Shown here piece by piece: positions 56,336-64,000 of a stretch of 64,000 nt of DNA. The translations under genes and the position numbers were made by a program. The stretch is from Micropterix aruncella (taxonomy: Eukaryota > Arthropoda > Insecta > Lepidoptera > Micropterigidae): positions 789,854 through 853,853 of the forward strand of contig OX155972.1 of the NCBI GenBank assembly GCA_944548615.1, given 5' to 3'. The notes under the pieces are model-generated. The model searched no databases. It was not told the DNA's origin and was given only the letters and a program-made list of their open reading frames with translations. The number at the start of each line of letters is the position of its first letter. Position 1 is the stretch's first letter.

Positions 56336-56454
56336 TATTTGGATTTATTTAAGAAATATTTTTGGGACCACTGTCTTATACTGAATTCTGTGTTTATATG
56401 CGATGGAAATCAGCAGACAATGAATAAAACCACATACTCGCATATCCCACTTAC

Positions 56455-57155
56455 AATATTTATTTATTATATTTTAATTAATTTAATTAATTTAACAATT
56501 CATTAACAATGCATAATTATCACTAATAATCATATCAATTTAAAAAATACATAATTAAAATTAAAATTGAACACGGCCGATATGAGCATTTATGTACTGC
56601 TGCTGCCCAACTAAGTGCCAGGACTTGTTCCAGGGCAGCTAGCTCTCGAGTTTTTAGATCACATATATTCGGCAATTTGAATACAAAATAAAAAGGAAAA
56701 GAAATATATGTATATAAATATTCCCGTCACCATTACAAATTATAACTAATAATCACTAACTAATGATCACAGGAGGAAATAAAACACAGAAAATAAATAA
56801 TGGTGTTAATAAAATGAAAAATAAAATAATATGTCAAATATTATCAAAAAATAGTCACCAAAATTAATGAATAAGTAATAGTATTTAAAAAAAGTCAGCG
56901 AAAATAATAATAATATTGTAATAATAATTGTCAGGGATAAGATTTAATGATGGGAACTGTCTTGGTATAATAATTTGTCAATATTTTGCCGGGCGTCATG
57001 TTTTAGCCAGGAATCAATTTTGGCTTTAAAAGAAGAAGAAGACTTAGGCACATACATTTTTAAATCTTTATCTAGCATCTTAAAGATCCTGAAGGCTATG
57101 TACACGAAATGCCTCTGCCCAAAAGTGGTCTGCATTCGAGGGACGTCGAAATGTA
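56455..57155 (-). pseudogene. LINE 3' fragment, related to 29915-32712
   Basis: The minus strand reads PRMQTTFGQRHFVYIAFRIF, then KSSSSFKAKIDSWLKHDARQ. A 3' UTR with CCCTGGAACAAGTCCTGGC and an A-rich end follow at 56455-56480. Its 5' edge meets the 5' edge of the opposite LINE at about 57155. Confidence 0.65.
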
Positions 57156-58012
57156 TTGTAGTTCGAGATTATGCTTTAAGTATTGTAAGAAGGTCTTTGG
57201 ATGAATTGCAAACAAGAAATGTTTATTTCAGCTATATTGAAGCTATCCTAAGTTATGCCATTACGATCTGGGGAAATTGTTATGCTTGTCATAGGGAACC
57301 CATATTTATACTCCAAAAGAGAGCAGTGCGAATAATTGCAAAGGTGAAAAGGGAAGAGTCATGTCGACCCATTTTTAAAAGGCTAAGAATCCTCACCTTA
57401 ACCTCACTCTATCTCTTTAAGTTACTAACTGAGTTTTTTAAGAATAAAGAAACACATTATAAAAAGTTTTCCGATACACATACTAAAAATACGAGAAATA
57501 AATTAAACATTTTTATACCATGTATTAAACTAAACACAGCAAGGCAAGACAAAAAATACTCAGGGCCATATTACTTTAACAGGCTACCAGAAAGTTTAAA
57601 AACTATTCAAGTGGAAAGCTTATTCAAAAAGTTACTTAAAGAATTCTTATTAGACAAAGCTTTTTACTCGATCGATGAGTTTGTTAATTTTAAATAATTT
57701 TTCAAATTTTTTGGTCATTTTTTTGACAATTTTAAGTAGCATTTTTTAATTATTCTGACTTTTTCTGATTTTAATTTCTTGATTATTTTTATCAATTATT
57801 TTAATTTGTGGTTTTAAGTAAATAAATCTTTAAAATGATTTGGATGCCCTAAAAGCAATAATGAAGTAACTGTATGTACGTGGTGATAAATTTAAATATT
57901 GTAAAAACGAACTAATATACTGTAATTTAAATGTAACTAAATATTAAGTTTCTACAATCTGTTAAGATTTTTTGGAAATAAAATGAAATTGAAAAAAAAA
58001 AATTGAAAAAAA
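57156..58012 (+). pseudogene. LINE RT C-terminal fragment
   Basis: The plus frame from about 57160 to 57697 reads VRRSLDELQTRNVYFSYIEA, ILSYAITIWGNC, LQKRAVRIIAKVKREESC, KKYSGPYYFNRLPESLK and FLLDKAFYSIDEFVNFK. It is open throughout; the apparent 240-codon frame starting at 56975 is chimeric, because its first 60 codons read the neighbour's antisense. The A-rich tail is at about 57985-58012. Confidence 0.75.
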
Positions 58013-58114
58013 AATTGCCGCGTTTTTTAAATATAGATATAAGGATTGGATAATGAGTTTTTAGTACACTACAAATAATTGGTTTATTTCTAAGTACATG
58101 CTATTATTAAAAGT

Positions 58115-58680
58115 AAAAAAAAAAAGTAAAAGGTATTTATTTCCAATACAACCATACAATTGTGTAGGAATGACAGTAATTAATCTTAAATTAGTTACTC
58201 AATTTAGACAAGAGATGATATACAATATATAGTTTTAAACTTACCAATTTACGAAAACATAGACTATATGATAACAGTTTACAACAAAACAATTAACGGT
58301 AAATAATATGTATTAGATTAAATGGGTAGATACGATGCTATGTATTTTCAAAATATTTTAAGAAGTCGTTATGGGCATACATGTTGATTTTAAGCAGATA
58401 GACTCGGATGGATCTCTTGAAAATATCGATGTTTTTAATTTCTTTTAATCTTTCGGGCAATTTATTGAAAAGTTTGAGGCCTAAGTATCGACTAGTCGCC
58501 TGGAACTTGGCAGTACGTGCTACGAACGGTTGGAGATACAGGGTTTTATTCCTGGTGTCATGCCGATGTACTTCCTCGTGGGATATGGCCGAGCTCTTAT
58601 TGCAATAGAATTCGCAAAGAGCTTCTTGAGCAAAAATCGCATATACGGTCAATATCCCTAGTTTTTGGAAGTGTTCACGA
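58115..58680 (-). mobile_element. LINE 3' fragment, near twin of 20895-21605
   Basis: The minus frame 58652-58338 (104 codons) differs from the 21 kb copy at only a few residues (AIF for ASF, PFVAR for PLVAR, KEIKN for KAIKN). Same 3' UTR and tail. 5' truncated at about 58680, where a hairpin follows. Confidence 0.8.
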
Positions 58681-58708
58681 CATTACATTAGAGGATTAAT
58701 GTAATGTC
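58679..58708. repeat. 12-bp perfect hairpin at a LINE 5' junction
   Basis: GACATTACATTA (58679-58690) and TAATGTAATGTC (58697-58708) are exact reverse complements around GAGGAT, exactly at the truncated 5' edge of the LINE. Confidence 0.8.
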
Positions 58709-59164
58709 CTTTATTAGAGGATTATTTCTATTTTATTTATTTTTTTTTTTTTGGTTTGTCTTTTCAATGTAAAAATTTCGCGAACCACTCATGCCATATG
58801 CACCAAAATACTAAACATTTTATTTTAGCAAATTCGCCCTCTGCCTTATTATCCAAAATACTGTCAAGTGAGCATCCCAACGCGCACTGTTGTCACTGTG
58901 TCCAAGAAACCAACCATGAAATTTAAGATAGGCCATAATAAAAGCGCGCCAAAAACCTCTGTCGTCGAGTCACGTGGCGCCTACCCTACATTATGTAGCC
59001 TAATTAAATACCATTTTATCTTTGCTTTATGGCTGAGAGCTCCCATGTCGAAGGGGCGGAGAAACTTTGGTTTTTTAAATTTAAATATAATGGGATCTTT
59101 GCCTTCTACAAAAGAAGAACTTACTTTTCTACAAATTTTTAGATTTGTAGATTATAGGGCGATT
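58709..59164. other. Unassigned interval
   Basis: A T-run at 58738-58752, then a 101-codon plus frame (58868-59173) without a recognised domain. Nothing else stands out. Confidence 0.25.
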
Positions 59165-59257
59165 CCCAGGTGAACTGGCACGCAAGCACAGATAACTACC
59201 CGGGCTCGCACTTCTGCGTGGAGGCTACCAGATGGATGCCGACCTGTGAGTTAGGTC
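59165..59257 (-). repeat. Diverged R674 piece, target of the next copy
   Basis: CTACCCGGGCTCGCACTTC, TGCGTGGAGGC and GACCTGTGAG follow the antisense order of R674 with changes. It was then hit by the full copy at 59258. Confidence 0.55.
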
Positions 59258-59931
59258 GGGAGCTAATGGACCCTTGTTGGGTTGGACATGGCACGAAGAC
59301 CCATTTTGTTCAGGGTTGGTCACACTCACGGGTCAACACCATCCGGCGGCCTCCACGCATGAAGTGCGAGCCTGGGTAGGACCCTGGCGTTAGGGTTAGT
59401 TTCCCCAAGGAATCAACCTTCTGGCGCTCCTGGACGGTCTGCGCACCGTGCGGCATAAGCCAATCGATTGCGCACTCTGACTAACAGTCGGGGGAGTCTG
59501 GAAGCAGTACTGTTTCCTATAGAGCGGGGGTGGTTACGGACCTTACGGCGACTGCTCTTGAAACGACCACCGGCTACCCGATCCTGGGTGAACAGCCGGG
59601 CAAAGGATGCCGTGGTCCGCGATAGATTCGGTACACACCGTTTCACCGCGTCCTAAGGAAGAGGATCGCGCAAGCGACCACGAATTCGTAACCAATCGAG
59701 AGACTGGAGTAATCTGGTCGCAATTGGAAGTAAGGGCGTGAGTGTAAACCCGCTGGGTAACACTCCTGGCTATCTCGCGGTTAAGGCGTTGGCCTCTTAC
59801 GGGCATGTGGCGGAGCTTGACGGTGGACTTTTTTGTCCAAGTCTTCTGCATTCACTCCAGGGAGATAGAAAGACTAATCGTTAAAACTTCCTGAGGTGAC
59901 GGGTTAGCCCATTGTATTTGACAACTCTAGT
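59258..59931 (+). repeat. R674 full copy
   Basis: 674 bp, GGGAGCTAATGGACCC to TTTGACAACTCTAGT. TGTGAGTTAGGTC at 59245-59257 and 59932-59944 is an exact 13-bp target duplication. Frames of 62-102 codons lie on both strands and are not conserved proteins. Confidence 0.9.
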
Positions 59932-59997
59932 TGTGAGTTAGGTCATATTTTAATTTCGAAAAATTGGATTTATATCTTCGAAATTTGGTACTCAGAT

Positions 59998-60540
59998 GTC
60001 ACGTTGGGCCGAATTAACATCGAATTTCGCCGGTCAGTATATTTGCGTAAAACGATTGAATCGAACGCACTTAATGCGTTGCATTCTCACTATCCGCGCT
60101 CGTCTCCGACGAACTACTCGCGTCGTTGGTTCGCGACATATTACACGGCCCGGTGGTTAGGTTGCCTAATCTTAAATCGAAAAGATCCGGGTTCGAATCC
60201 CGGCTGGGTCACCATATTCCGTTGGAATACAATTTACGGAACTGCATTTCATTTCTGTCGATCGAATGCACACATGTTACTAGACACACATGTTACACGC
60301 ACACATATATAGGTATAAACACTTCATAGTAGGGTTTCTTGTAAGAGATTGTCGTATGACAATAAACCCGCCCATTGTGAAGTTCCACAATAAGAGTATA
60401 AACAATCAGACAAAACGTGTGTTTTCGCTCAAATTGTCAGTTCGCCCAGTTCGTTTTGTTGTGACACAACCGTTTTTCCCCCTAATTAATAATCATAATA
60501 ATCATAAGTTTTTTATACAAAATAGTACGAAATCGTAACT
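59998..60540 (+). mobile_element. SINE-like unit with tRNA-derived head
   Basis: CGGTCAGTATATTTGCGTAA (60031) recurs at 38629, upstream of the tRNA-like block. The tRNA-like head (60147-60214) is followed by a body ending TAAGAGATTGTCGTATGACA..AAACCCGCC..., which resembles the LINE 3' ends GGCAATAAGCTCGCC at 10170. That fits a SINE borrowing a LINE tail. The exact ends are uncertain. Confidence 0.5.
60147..60214 (+). tRNA. tRNA-like sequence (pseudogene), with CCA
   Basis: Acceptor arm GGCCCGG pairs fully with CTGGGTC (two G-U pairs). The T arm CCGGG-TTCGAAT-CCCGG is perfect and contains the B box GGTTCGAATCC. The A-box-like TGGTTAGGTTGC is at 60154. A discriminator A and CCA follow. The anticodon region is too short: the variable loop is missing and the D and anticodon stems compete. 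Hence a tRNA-derived pseudogene, not a working tRNA. Confidence 0.6.
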
Positions 60541-60869
60541 TTTTGACTTCAATAATGCATACAAACATACATAAATGATATAAAAATTAAATTATTGTCA
60601 CATTATAACAGATTAAATTGTGACATATAACGTAATATAAATCATCGAGGTAACCATTTTATTTCCAAAGGTCTTTGTCGTCTAGATAATCATTTATTTT
60701 ATAGTAGCTTCTTCTTAATAAATGACTTAAATTGTATCACGTATAAAATGACTTAAATTGTATCACAATGAATTCATTTGTTTTGATTTGAATGTTGCTA
60801 TTTCGTGGGCGATATGTTACGATTCAGAATTATTTAGCATTCCTTGAGTGGGGCTTTTCTAAGGTCTTT
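60541..60869. other. AT-rich interval, nothing assigned
   Basis: A short duplication (AAATGACTTAAATTGTATCAC) occurs around 60720-60765. No coding signal. Confidence 0.3.
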
Positions 60870-61352
60870 ATGAGCCTTGTAACCCTGCGACCATTGCTGA
60901 TCTATTGTGTTCGCCACCTACTATAGTTCTGTGCTAAGCCTCGTGTCACTTAAGAAACGCAGCAGGCTTTTGGCGCCAGATTGTTTTACCTCCTCAGGTT
61001 GGAGGTAGTGATCACCCAAGTGGGTGTATCTTTTACGCATCAGCAAGCCACACTCGCACAGGAGAGGCTGGGGAGTTTCCTCTGCCCCTTGGCAGAACCT
61101 GCACATTTTTGTGTCTCTGAGCTTGAGGTTGAACATGTGTTTGTTCAGGCCACAATGCCCCGTGCGCGCCCTCACAAGTATGCGTAGATTGTTCCTATTT
61201 AGCGATAAGGCCTCACGGGCCGTTATACTGTCGTAGGCCTTAATTAGCGCTTTGGAATGATTCATCCCTGCCGTTTTGTTCCAGTGGTTGACTGATTGTT
61301 CTAAAGATATTTGTTTGAGTATTAGTTTTGCAAGGCTTTTTGGTACGCCACA

Positions 61353-62029
61353 TATATTGAGATGTCAACCACAACGGGCGAACCCGTCACCGCAGGACGT
61401 TTTAACGATTCTTCGTTCTATCGACCGTGCAGTGAGCGTAGAAGACTTTGGACATAACAAATCCTACGTCTAGCTACGCCACAACCCGCAAGAAGCCAAC
61501 TCCTTTACGAGATAGCCAGTATGTTACCTGGCGGGCCGACACTCGCGCCCTTGCTTCCAATTGTGACCAGATTTCTCCGGTCTCTCGATTGGTTCCGAGT
61601 TCGAGGTCGCTTGCGCGGTCCTCTCCCTTACGAACCGGTGAGACGGTGTGCACCGAATCTTTCGCGGACCAAGGCGTCCTTTGCCCGACTCTGAACCGGG
61701 ATCGGATGGCCAATGGTCATTTCAAGAGCAGTCGCCGTAAGGTAGGCAACCACCCCCGCTCTATAGGAAACAATACAGTTCCCAGACTCCCCCGACTGTT
61801 AGTCGGAGAGCACAATCGATTGGCTTGCGCCGCTCGGTGCGAAGACCGTCCAGGAGCGCCAGAGGATTGATTCCCAGGGGAGACTGGTTGACCCAGTGTC
61901 CTACCCAGGTTCGCACCCCATGCGTGGAGGCCATCGGATGGGTGTTGACCCGTGAGTGTGACCGACCCTGAACACATGGGTCATCGTGGCCACCTCATCA
62001 TGGGCCCGTTAGCTCCCTAAACCTTGCTG
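61353..62029 (-). repeat. R674 copy inside a LINE reading frame
   Basis: The target duplication TGGTACGCCACA (61341-61352 and 62030-62041) encodes CGVP on the LINE's strand, so both halves keep those codons. It starts TATATTGAGATGTCAACC and reaches GGGCCCGTTAGCTCCC at 62017. Twelve further bases (62018-62029) are an inverted copy of the flanking target DNA. Frames of 140 and 86 codons are by-products. Confidence 0.9.
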
Positions 62030-62049
62030 TGGTACGCCACAGCAAGGTT
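62020..62049. repeat. 13-bp perfect hairpin at the R674 5' junction
   Basis: AACCTTGCTGTGG (62020-62032) and CCACAGCAAGGTT (62037-62049) are exact reverse complements around TACG. The right arm is old LINE sequence, and the left arm lies between R674 and the target duplication. Confidence 0.85.
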
Positions 62050-62225
62050 CAGGGCTGTATAACGTTCCCTTTGCTCCCGTCTTAGCAAGTTCATCGGCTT
62101 TTTCATTTTCCTCGATTCCTGCATGGCCGGGAACCCATCTTAGAATTACCCTGTTCTTTTCGCCCAGGAAATTCAGTAGTGATATGCAGTTTTGCACTAG
62201 CTTTGAAGCTAGTGCAGTTTTGCAC

Positions 62226-62539
62226 TAGCTTTGGGTCCTTACCTTGCAGTTTTTTCACACTGACCATTTTGAACATGGATAACTTGGGTTTGAGTTAAAA
62301 TTCAAATAAATTTCAATTCAAGGTCATGTTATTCTTTTTTAAGAATCAGATGTTTATTTGTCTTTCTTTCTTTGTGTAAAGTAGTTTTTTTTTACATTAT
62401 TTTCAAATATAAGATCCTGTGTCGGTGTTTTCTATTACAGCTTCTGGCAGTCTAGCTTTACAGTTACCGTAAATGTGTACTCTTGAGAACTGCAAACAAT
62501 TATGGAGAAGGTTGTGACCTGGTCAATCGCTCATCGCCA
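62226..62539. other. AT-rich interval, nothing assigned
   Basis: No ORF. It begins with a direct duplication of GCAGTTTTGCACTAGCTTTG next to the LINE edge and runs to the mariner remnant. Confidence 0.3.
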
Positions 62540-62765
62540 CTGCTTCAGCATGACAACGTATAACCGCAGATTTCACTGGAAATAGTCGCAAAGTTGCAGA
62601 AGTTGCGGCTGGAAACGCATGGTCACCCACCGTACTTGCCAGACCTTGCTCTAATCGAGTTTTATTTTTATTCGGAATTTAGAAAACTTTTTACAAGGGA
62701 AAAAAATCAACTTTGAAGAGTCGGTGTAAAACAACTTCAAAGCATTCATTGGTTCCTGTTTACGA
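62540..62765 (+). pseudogene. mariner-type transposase remnant
   Basis: LLQHDNV, a stop, PQISLEIVAKLQKLRLETHG and HPPYLPDLALIEFYFYSEF match the second and third catalytic segments of a mariner transposase (Asp in HDN and in PDLA). The rest of the gene and the ends are gone. It differs from the copy at 23.4 kb, so a separate lineage. Confidence 0.7.
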
Positions 62766-63615
62766 GAGTTTCACAATGATAAATCTGAATATAGGGGTCA
62801 ATAGCAAACTAAACACACAAGACGTGCCAATAGTGACTACGTTGCAGTTCCCCGAAGGAGTACGTCATTTGGCCAAAGAAATTTCACTTATCTAGGGCCT
62901 AGGATATATAACATCCTACCTGCAGGTATAAAGATTAGCCCGAGCATTCCAATTTTTAAGAAACAACTGGTCTCGTGGATGCTTGGGCCAGGAAGGTACC
63001 GAATACACCAATAACTCCTAACTATCTAGCTTTGTTTGGCTGCACTTTGTGACATTTCCTATTATTTTAATTTTTCTTTGTGACTATTTAATTAAATTTT
63101 TTTTAATAATTTTTTTTTTAGAAACTTTACTATTATTGGTATTATAATTTTATTGTGACTTTTTATTTTTCTTACAAATATTACAAATTTTATTTATAAT
63201 TTAAGTTATGACTATATAGTTTATTATTGACCGAAGGATATGTGTATTTAATTATCTATTTACTTCAATGTTTTATTTTATTATAATTATATATTTACAT
63301 ATTTTATTTTTATGCATATTTTTCATTTCATAATTCAATGTTTTTTTTCCATTTTCGCTTTTTTTTCTTTTTGTTTATTTATTACTACTTTTTTTTCTTT
63401 TGATTATGTTTTCTTTTAAACTAGTATTTGTTTAATATGTCTGCCCTAGAACAAGTGTTCACACTTAGTTGGGCGACATGGGACCGATCTTCACTATAAG
63501 CGTGGCACAACTTGCTGTGGGTTTTATTTAAGTGTAGATATTAAATATAATTTGTTACGCTTGTTGCTTATTATGTACATTGCTTTAAATAAATAAAAAT
63601 AAATAAATAAAATAT
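62766..63615 (+). pseudogene. LINE 3' fragment, plus strand
   Basis: With one frame change one reads FTYLGPRIYNILPAGIKI and IPIFKKQLVSWMLGPGR (62883-63000). Then a long AT-rich 3' UTR with CCCTAGAACAAGTG and an (AAATA)n tail at 63585-63612. 5' truncated. Confidence 0.65.
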
Positions 63616-64000
63616 TTCTATTATTAAATATATATTTTTCATGCGAAGTTTTTGGACTTAGATTTCCTTTATTAACCGACTTCAAATAAAGGAGGAGGTT
63701 ATGAATTCGGTTGTACCTTTTTTTTAATGATTGTTATCTCAGAACTCTGCTCTTTATGAACCGATTTGATTTTTTATTTTTTATTTAAAAGGATATACTT
63801 GCAGATTAGTCCCATTTTTATCAACATCCTGTTCTGATGATGAGATCGATGATGAGTTGAGAGAAAGTCTCAAATATTATCACACGAAGTTGAAAATGTA
63901 CATGTTGATTCAATTCCGATGACAATGTATTTATTTTTTCTACACCCTGGGTTGGACTTCGACAAGGGGACTCCTCAACGGTCAACAGAAATTACGACAG
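63616..64000. repeat. Interspersed repeats at the right edge
   Basis: CGACTTCAAATAAAGGAGGA followed by a T-run (63678-63725) and GAACCGATTTGATTTTT (63758) resembles a repeat common in lepidopteran genomes. From 63943, CACCCTGGGTTGGACTTC..CTCAACGGTCAACAG resembles 35600-35640. Cut by the window edge. Confidence 0.4.

Larger units (their letters stand above)
60870..62225 (-). pseudogene. LINE RNase H and C-terminal tail, split by R674
   Basis: Minus strand: LVQNCISLLNFLGEKNRVIL, then WVPGHAGIEENEKADELAK (RNase H His and Asp) at 62190-62090, up to CCGVP at the insertion. Past R674 it resumes CGVPKSLAKLILKQISLEQS and ends in the finger region MCRFCQGAEETPQPLLCEC (about 61100-61045). There the usual His before LLC reads Pro. 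Stop near 60921; the 3' UTR is shared with 35345-35505. 5' truncated at a short hairpin (62193-62216). Confidence 0.8.

Noticed and set aside
56975..57697. 240-codon ORF on the plus strand
   Set aside because: The first about 60 codons read antisense through a different LINE; only the part from about 57160 is RT. It is a chance fusion.
60147..60214. Functional tRNA gene
   Set aside because: The variable loop is missing and the anticodon arm is malformed, although the T arm and acceptor are good.
61448..61870. 140-codon ORF in R674, similar to the ORF at 14366-14722
   Set aside because: The likeness reflects DNA identity of two close copies. Other full copies break the frame, and several frames on both strands are equally long. 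No domain or codon constraint is seen.

Overview
The window is eukaryotic, AT-rich, and probably lepidopteran. The pointers are non-autonomous Helitron-like repeats with TC...CTAG ends inserted between A and T (ending CACGGGTCAGCTAG|T), a mariner copy, many Jockey/CR1-type LINE tails, and 3' UTRs with the motif GCAATAAGCTCGCC. The species assignment is inference. I found no convincing host gene, no rRNA and no CRISPR. Nearly everything recognisable is mobile DNA, much of it nested. That fits heterochromatin or a W-like chromosome, but the sequence alone cannot prove it.

The most interesting component is a family I call R674. It is about 674 bp, non-coding, without a poly(A) or microsatellite tail, and is read here 5'-GGGAGCTAAYGGGCCC ... 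GTCGACAACCCAAGTTG-3'. Near-complete copies lie at 14049-17384 (interrupted), 14273-14961, 34124-34797, 48669-49321, 51670-52330, 59258-59931 and 61353-62029. Truncated copies lie at 7350-8166 and 32716-32930, and diverged relatives at 1-150, 10436-12080, 37601-38570 and 59165-59257. Copies have 8-14 bp target duplications. The CAAGTTG end is essentially always kept while the GGGCCC end can be lost, which is the signature of target-primed reverse transcription. A site inside R674, ACTCTGRCTAAC, has been hit repeatedly: in the 14-17 kb complex by another R674 and by two copies of an R1-clade-like LINE, with four copies of the site separating the inserts; in the 7.3-8.2 kb complex by two more R674 copies.

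Layout. 0-13 kb: a solo LTR split by a LINE, a Helitron-like repeat split by a LINE, a LINE RT fragment with one nonsense codon, the 7.3-8.2 kb R674 complex, two LINE tails in opposite directions, and diverged R674 relatives. 12.9-17.8 kb: LINE A, interrupted by LINE B and by the R674/R1-like nest. 17.8-23 kb: several LINE 3' fragments. 23.4-24.7 kb: a broken mariner with terminal inverted repeats. 25.6-29.9 kb: LINE tails, a nested Helitron-like repeat and a second solo LTR inside a LINE. 29.9-34.8 kb: a LINE with most of its RT intact, older RT fragments and an R674 copy. 35-43 kb: LINE and Helitron-like tails, a GC-rich patch, a diverged R674 carrying a MITE, a piggyBac-like non-autonomous element flanked by a 37-bp perfect inverted repeat, and older debris. 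43.2-46.5 kb: the best-preserved element, a LINE with an uninterrupted 971-residue endonuclease-reverse transcriptase. 47.5-64 kb: more LINE fragments, three R674 insertions into older repeats, a tRNA-derived SINE-like unit, a mariner remnant and terminal repeats.

There is no operon logic. The relationships are of insertion order and of dependence: non-autonomous units (R674, Helitron-like, MITE, SINE-like) would need enzymes from autonomous elements. Positions of element edges are usually good to about 10-20 bases unless a target duplication is stated.
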